Assembly: GCA_963691835.1 (NCBI GenBank)
Contig: OY829383.1
Span: 3,968,001-4,032,000 of the forward strand
From: G963691835 sp963691835
GTDB taxonomy: Bacteria > Pseudomonadota > Alphaproteobacteria > Thalassobaculales > Thalassobaculaceae
DNA length: 64,000 bases
Reading direction: 5' to 3'
The position numbers were made by a program, and so were the translations under genes. The notes beneath the pieces were generated by a model, which did no database searches, was not told the origin of the DNA, and saw only the letters and a program-made list of their open reading frames with translations. Below, in pieces: positions 60,722-64,000 of this stretch; positions within the stretch are counted from its first letter, which is position 1; every line of letters starts with the position of its first letter.

Positions 60722-62818
60722 ATGGATGATGTGCTCTGGTTCGTCATCGGTTGCGGACTGCTAGCCCTGGCATACGGCTACTGGGCGAGTCGCACCGTTT
60801 TGGCGGCGGACGCCGGCAACGAGCGGATGCAGGAAATCGCCGCCGCCATTCAGGAAGGCGCGTCGGCCTACCTCAACCGCCAATACTATTACATCGGCAT
60901 CGTCGGTGTGATCGTTGCGGCGATCCTGCTCGCCACGCTCGGCATGACGGTGGCGGTCGGTTTCGTGATCGGCGCCGTGCTGTCCGGCATCGCGGGCTAT
61001 ATCGGCATGAACGTGTCGGTGCGCGCCAATGTTCGCACCACCCAAGCAGCCACTGTCGGCATTGATGAAGCTCTGGACATCTCCTTCAAGTCCGGCGCCA
61101 TCACCGGCATGCTCGTGGTTGGGCTCGGCATTCTGGGGGTCGCGGGATACTACATCTTCCTGCTCGGAACCTACGACGCGACGGACCCGGCTGGCCTCCG
61201 CCATATCCTTGAGGCGCTCGTCGCTCTGAGCTTCGGCGCGTCGCTGATCTCCATTTTCGCCCGTCTGGGTGGCGGCATCTTCACCAAGGGTGCGGATGTC
61301 GGCGCCGATCTTGTCGGTAAGGTTGAGGCCGGCATCCCCGAGGACGATCCCCGGAACCCGGCGGTGATCGCGGATAACGTCGGCGATAACGTCGGCGATT
61401 GCGCGGGCATGGCCGCGGACCTGTTCGAGACCTATGCGGTGACCGTCGTCGCGACAATGCTGCTGGCCGCGATCTTCTTCGAGGCTGGTGTCGTCGCCGA
61501 GATGATGGCGTACCCGCTGCTCATCGGTGCTGTCTGCATCATCGCCTCTGTGGCCGGCACCTTCTTTGTGAAGCTCTCGGGCAGCAAGAAGATCATGACC
61601 GCCCTCTACAAGGGTTTCATCGGCTCGGCGGTCATCTCGGCGGTTCTGATCGGTATCGCAACCAACCAGACCATCGGCTTCGAAGATCCGATCGCCTTCA
61701 CCGACGGTGAAGCGGTCACCGGTCGGCTGATCTTCTACTGCGCGCTGATCGGCCTTGCGGTGACGGGCCTCATCGTCTGGGTGACTGAATACTACACCTC
61801 GACCGAGTTCCGTCCGGTTCGCTCCGTCGCGGCGTCGTCCGAGAGTGGTCATGGCACCAACGTCATCCAGGGCCTTGCGGTCTCGATGGAGGCGACGGCG
61901 CTCCCGGCAATCATCATCTCCGGCGGCATCATCGCGGCGTATCTCTGTGCCGGCATCTTCGGTATCGGCATTGCCGCGACCACGATGCTTGCGCTTGCCG
62001 GTATGGTCGTTGCCCTTGACGCCTATGGCCCGGTGACGGACAACGCTGGCGGCATCGCGGAGATGGCGGAACTGCCGGATGAGATCCGGGAGACCACGGA
62101 TGCGCTTGATGCGGTCGGCAACACCACGAAGGCCGTGACCAAGGGCTACGCCATCGGCTCCGCCGGTCTGGCCGCCCTGGTGCTGTTCGTCGCCTACACC
62201 GAGGACCTTCGCTACTACTTCCCCGACGTTGAGGTTGCTTTCGCGCTTCAGGATCCGTTCGTGGTTGTGGGCCTCTTCATCGGTGGCATGCTGCCTTACC
62301 TCTTTGGTGCGCTTGGCATGCAGGCCGTGGGCCGGGCTGCCGGTTCGGTCGTGGAAGAGGTTCGGCGTCAGTTCCGTGAGAACCCGGGCATCATGAAGGG
62401 GACGGACAAGCCGGAATACGGCAAGGCCGTCACCATGCTCACCAACGCGGCGGTCAAGGAGATGGTCATCCCCTCGATGCTGCCGGTGCTGGCTCCGGTT
62501 GTCGTGTACTTCGTGGTCAACGCGATCGCGGGTCAGGGCGCTGCGTTCACCACCGTCGGCGCGATGCTGCTGGGCACGATCGTGACCGGCATCTTCGTCG
62601 CTGTTTCCATGACCGCCGGCGGCGGCGCGTGGGACAACGCCAAGAAGTACATCGAGGATGGGAACCACGGCGGCAAAGGCTCCGAGGCTCACAAGGCCGC
62701 GGTGACCGGCGACACTGTCGGTGATCCCTACAAGGATACGGCCGGCCCCGCGGTGAACCCGATGATCAAGATCATCAACATTGTCGCGATCCTGCTTCTG
62801 GCGGCACTCGCCGGCTGA
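60722..62818 (+). CDS. hppA: Membrane proton-translocating pyrophosphatase, K+-independent type
   Basis: H+-PPase pumps protons out of the cytoplasm using pyrophosphate. The 698-aa protein has about 16 helices and the substrate motif GGIFTKGADVGADLVGKVE, DDPRNPAVIADNVGDNVGD, DNAGGIAEMAELPDEIRETT and GGAWDNAKKYIEDG. The residue after GNTT is lysine (GNTTKAVTKGYAIGSAGL), the mark of the K+-independent subfamily; K+-dependent members have alanine there. ATG 60722 follows AAAGGA. A 228-bp leader separates it from the MFS gene. Confidence 0.97.
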   Translation: MDDVLWFVIGCGLLALAYGYWASRTVLAADAGNERMQEIAAAIQEGASAYLNRQYYYIGIVGVIVAAILLATLGMTVAVGFVIGAVLSGIAGYIGMNVSVRANVRTTQAATVGIDEALDISFKSGAITGMLVVGLGILGVAGYYIFLLGTYDATDPAGLRHILEALVALSFGASLISIFARLGGGIFTKGADVGADLVGKVEAGIPEDDPRNPAVIADNVGDNVGDCAGMAADLFETYAVTVVATMLLAAIFFEAGVVAEMMAYPLLIGAVCIIASVAGTFFVKLSGSKKIMTALYKGFIGSAVISAVLIGIATNQTIGFEDPIAFTDGEAVTGRLIFYCALIGLAVTGLIVWVTEYYTSTEFRPVRSVAASSESGHGTNVIQGLAVSMEATALPAIIISGGIIAAYLCAGIFGIGIAATTMLALAGMVVALDAYGPVTDNAGGIAEMAELPDEIRETTDALDAVGNTTKAVTKGYAIGSAGLAALVLFVAYTEDLRYYFPDVEVAFALQDPFVVVGLFIGGMLPYLFGALGMQAVGRAAGSVVEEVRRQFRENPGIMKGTDKPEYGKAVTMLTNAAVKEMVIPSMLPVLAPVVVYFVVNAIAGQGAAFTTVGAMLLGTIVTGIFVAVSMTAGGGAWDNAKKYIEDGNHGGKGSEAHKAAVTGDTVGDPYKDTAGPAVNPMIKIINIVAILLLAALAG

Positions 62819-62841
62819 TCGGGATAGAACTCGGTAACGAG

Positions 62842-62873
62842 AAACGCCCCGGAGTTTCGGCTCCGGGGCGTTT
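62842..62873. terminator. Strong rho-independent terminator of hppA
   Basis: AAACGCCCCGGAG (62842-62854) and CTCCGGGGCGTTT (62861-62873) form a perfect 13-bp stem with a 6-base TTTCGG loop, followed by TTCC and TTT. On the minus strand the stem is followed by CTCG with no T run beyond the stem's own AAA complement, so it acts best for hppA but lies between convergent genes and may also stop omlA transcripts. Confidence 0.92.
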
Positions 62874-62918
62874 TCCTTTGGGAACCGTGAGGGGCGGAAC
62901 CCTGTGACGGGGCAGCTG

Positions 62919-63377
62919 CTACTCGTCCGGGGTGAAACGCCCGATGTTGCCGATGAGCTGTTGGATCAGCGTAATCCGCTGACCGGCGGTCGGCGTCTCC
63001 CTGTTCACGATCTCGATCTCGCTGCCGTCTTCCTTGTCCAGGGTGCCGATGGCATCCACGACACCGGTATCGTCGAACGAGACGAAGATCACGTTCTGCT
63101 CCAGTGTCTCAGTCTCGAAGAAGGCGAAGGAACGGGTGCGGCGGCTGATGTAGTACCAGGTGCCATCGTCAAAGTTGGATCTGGAGGAGGGGCTTCCGAT
63201 CAGCAACTCAACCTGTGTGCGGTCGGACCGGCCGGGCACCACTTCCGCCAGCGCGTCCGGATCGACGCGATTGCCATGTGTCTCGATCTCGCCCGTGCTG
63301 CAGCCCGCGAGCGCGAGGCCCGCGGCAACCGTGAGAATGGAGAGAGTCCGCCGGACCCTCTTGCATTCGCCTGCCAT
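62919..63377 (-). CDS. bamE: Outer membrane assembly lipoprotein BamE/OmlA (SmpA)
   Basis: BamE is a lipoprotein of the Bam complex that inserts beta-barrel proteins in the outer membrane. The 152-aa product has a lipoprotein signal ending LALAGC (C26), then the SmpA/OmlA domain with VDPDALAEVVPGRSDRTQV, LLIGSPSSRSNFDDGTWYYI and QNVIFVSFDDTGVVDAI. ATG 63377 is chosen because GGGAGGTG lies 6 bases upstream; a frame to 63401 has no such site. It is divergent from the bc1 chaperone gene. Confidence 0.95.
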   Translation of the reverse strand: MAGECKRVRRTLSILTVAAGLALAGCSTGEIETHGNRVDPDALAEVVPGRSDRTQVELLIGSPSSRSNFDDGTWYYISRRTRSFAFFETETLEQNVIFVSFDDTGVVDAIGTLDKEDGSEIEIVNRETPTAGQRITLIQQLIGNIGRFTPDE

Positions 63378-63511
63378 CAACGCCACCTCCCTGCGGTCCA
63401 AGTCGATCCTGTCCTGGCGTCGGATGGATCGCTATCAATGAAATCGGCCAATAATGCGACCAATCTGAGGTCTCATCGGGTCCGACGTCGCGGGGATAAG
63501 CCAGCGTGATC

Positions 63512-64000
63512 ATGAATCTGTTCCGGCGTCGAGATGATAGCCAAGACATCGAAACACTGTATGAGCGGCTCGTCGATCTCTCCCGCGATGTCGCCTTCTA
63601 TACCGAACTCGCCGTGCCGGATACCATTGATGGGCGGTTTGACACACTGTCAATTCATGTTCATGCGGTTCTCCGCCGGTTGAAGGGGCAAGGTGCCGTG
63701 GCCGATCGGGGAGCCCAAGCTCTTTTCGACCGCTTTATGCTCGATATGGACCAATCGCTGCGCGAAATGGGCGTGGGCGATCTGGGTGTTGGCAAACGGA
63801 TCAAGAAAATGGGGGCGGCCTTTTATGGCCGTATGGATGCCTACGATCGCGGCCTGGATGCCGAGGCGTCGGCGGACGGCAAATCCCCCTTGGCCGAAGC
63901 GCTGCATCGGAACCTTTACCGCGATGAAGATGTGTCGCTAGAGGTGCTCCAAGCCTGTGCCGCACGTGTGGAGGCGCTTCATGCGGACATGGCGGCTCGT
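63512..64000 (+). CDS. Ubiquinol-cytochrome c chaperone family (CBP3-like), 3' end cut by the window
   Basis: The frame is open from ATG 63512 to the window end, giving 163 codons. The product begins NLFRRRDDSQDIETLYERLV and has the family core DTIDGRFDTLSIHVHAVLRR, FDRFMLDMDQSLREMGVGDL, GVGKRIKKMGAAFYGRMDAY, where helices follow the CBP3/UbiQ-cyt-c-chap pattern. Such proteins assist assembly of the cytochrome bc1 complex. The divergent pair with BamE/OmlA is the usual alphaproteobacterial arrangement. Confidence 0.93.
   Translation, partial: MNLFRRRDDSQDIETLYERLVDLSRDVAFYTELAVPDTIDGRFDTLSIHVHAVLRRLKGQGAVADRGAQALFDRFMLDMDQSLREMGVGDLGVGKRIKKMGAAFYGRMDAYDRGLDAEASADGKSPLAEALHRNLYRDEDVSLEVLQACAARVEALHADMAAR

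Noticed and set aside
60761..62692. A 643-codon open frame on the minus strand opposite hppA
   Set aside because: It is rich in D, R, H and E with no family motifs and mirrors the third-position GC of hppA, which is complete and unmistakable. It is a shadow frame.
1..64000. CRISPR arrays, prophage or insertion sequences
   Set aside because: No regularly spaced repeats, transposase, integrase or phage structural genes were found in either strand.

Overview
This high-GC, gene-dense window looks like the chromosome of a free-living alphaproteobacterium, most probably from the Rhodospirillales side of the class. The clues are the neighbourhoods mfd-sdhE-recG, ispDF-pgpA-cinA, argS-SPOR-nagZ-scpA-scpB, nrdR-ribD-ribE-ribBX-ribH-nusB-thiL and hppA-BamE/OmlA-ubiquinol-cytochrome c chaperone, together with a MucR/Ros regulator and Tat-exported binding proteins. 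No transposase, phage gene, CRISPR array or rRNA was seen. There is one tRNA (Lys, anticodon TTT).

Layout. 0-3 kb: the end of an SDR, an FkbM methyltransferase, a CgeB-like glycosyltransferase and tRNA-Lys. 3-7 kb: single metabolic genes (class II aldolase, a low-GC PilZ-like protein, a class V aminotransferase, a fluoroacetate-dehalogenase-like hydrolase). 7-14 kb: DUF502, mfd, sdhE and recG. 13.7-17.7 kb: a five-gene minus-strand operon (SDR, AAC(3)-like acyltransferase, amino-acid-type adenylation enzyme, acyl carrier protein, methyltransferase). Its genes mostly overlap, but the adenylation gene carries an in-frame TAG. 17.8-20.5 kb: a frameshifted hot-dog thioesterase, cinA, pgpA and ispDF. 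20.7-28.3 kb: a cytochrome c assembly-like membrane protein, a PuuB-like oxidase, then a sugar-acid block (gnd, gntK, ketopantoate-reductase-like, enolase superfamily, PQQ aldose dehydrogenase). 28.4-33.2 kb: a degenerate nuclease-like lipoprotein, an M81 peptidase, three GFA domains in two genes, xth and erpA. 33.5-40.9 kb: dgt, argS, a SPOR protein, nagZ, an M50 protease, scpA and scpB.

41-50.4 kb is a polyamine region: an SpuC-like aminotransferase, a Pot-type ABC importer (binding protein, two permeases, ATPase), an alpha/beta hydrolase, agmatine deiminase and, convergently, glutaryl-CoA dehydrogenase. It lies directly after scpB, where many alphaproteobacteria have tatABC. 50.5-51.5 kb holds a small DUF6898-like gene, mucR and an AT-rich regulatory gap. 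51.5-58.8 kb is a compact rpiB-glyA-nrdR-riboflavin-nusB-thiL run in which the GTP cyclohydrolase II half of RibBA has lost its zinc cysteines (RibBX type). The right end has a FliL-like protein, an MFS transporter, a K+-independent proton pyrophosphatase with a strong terminator, BamE/OmlA and the start of a cytochrome bc1 chaperone.

The points most worth a second look are the carrier-protein operon at 13.7-17.7 kb with its amber-interrupted adenylation gene, the neighbouring frameshifted thioesterase, the enolase-superfamily member in the sugar-acid block, and several proteins that keep a fold while losing its key residues (RibBX, the nuclease-like lipoprotein, the MucR zinc site, the SdhE motif).
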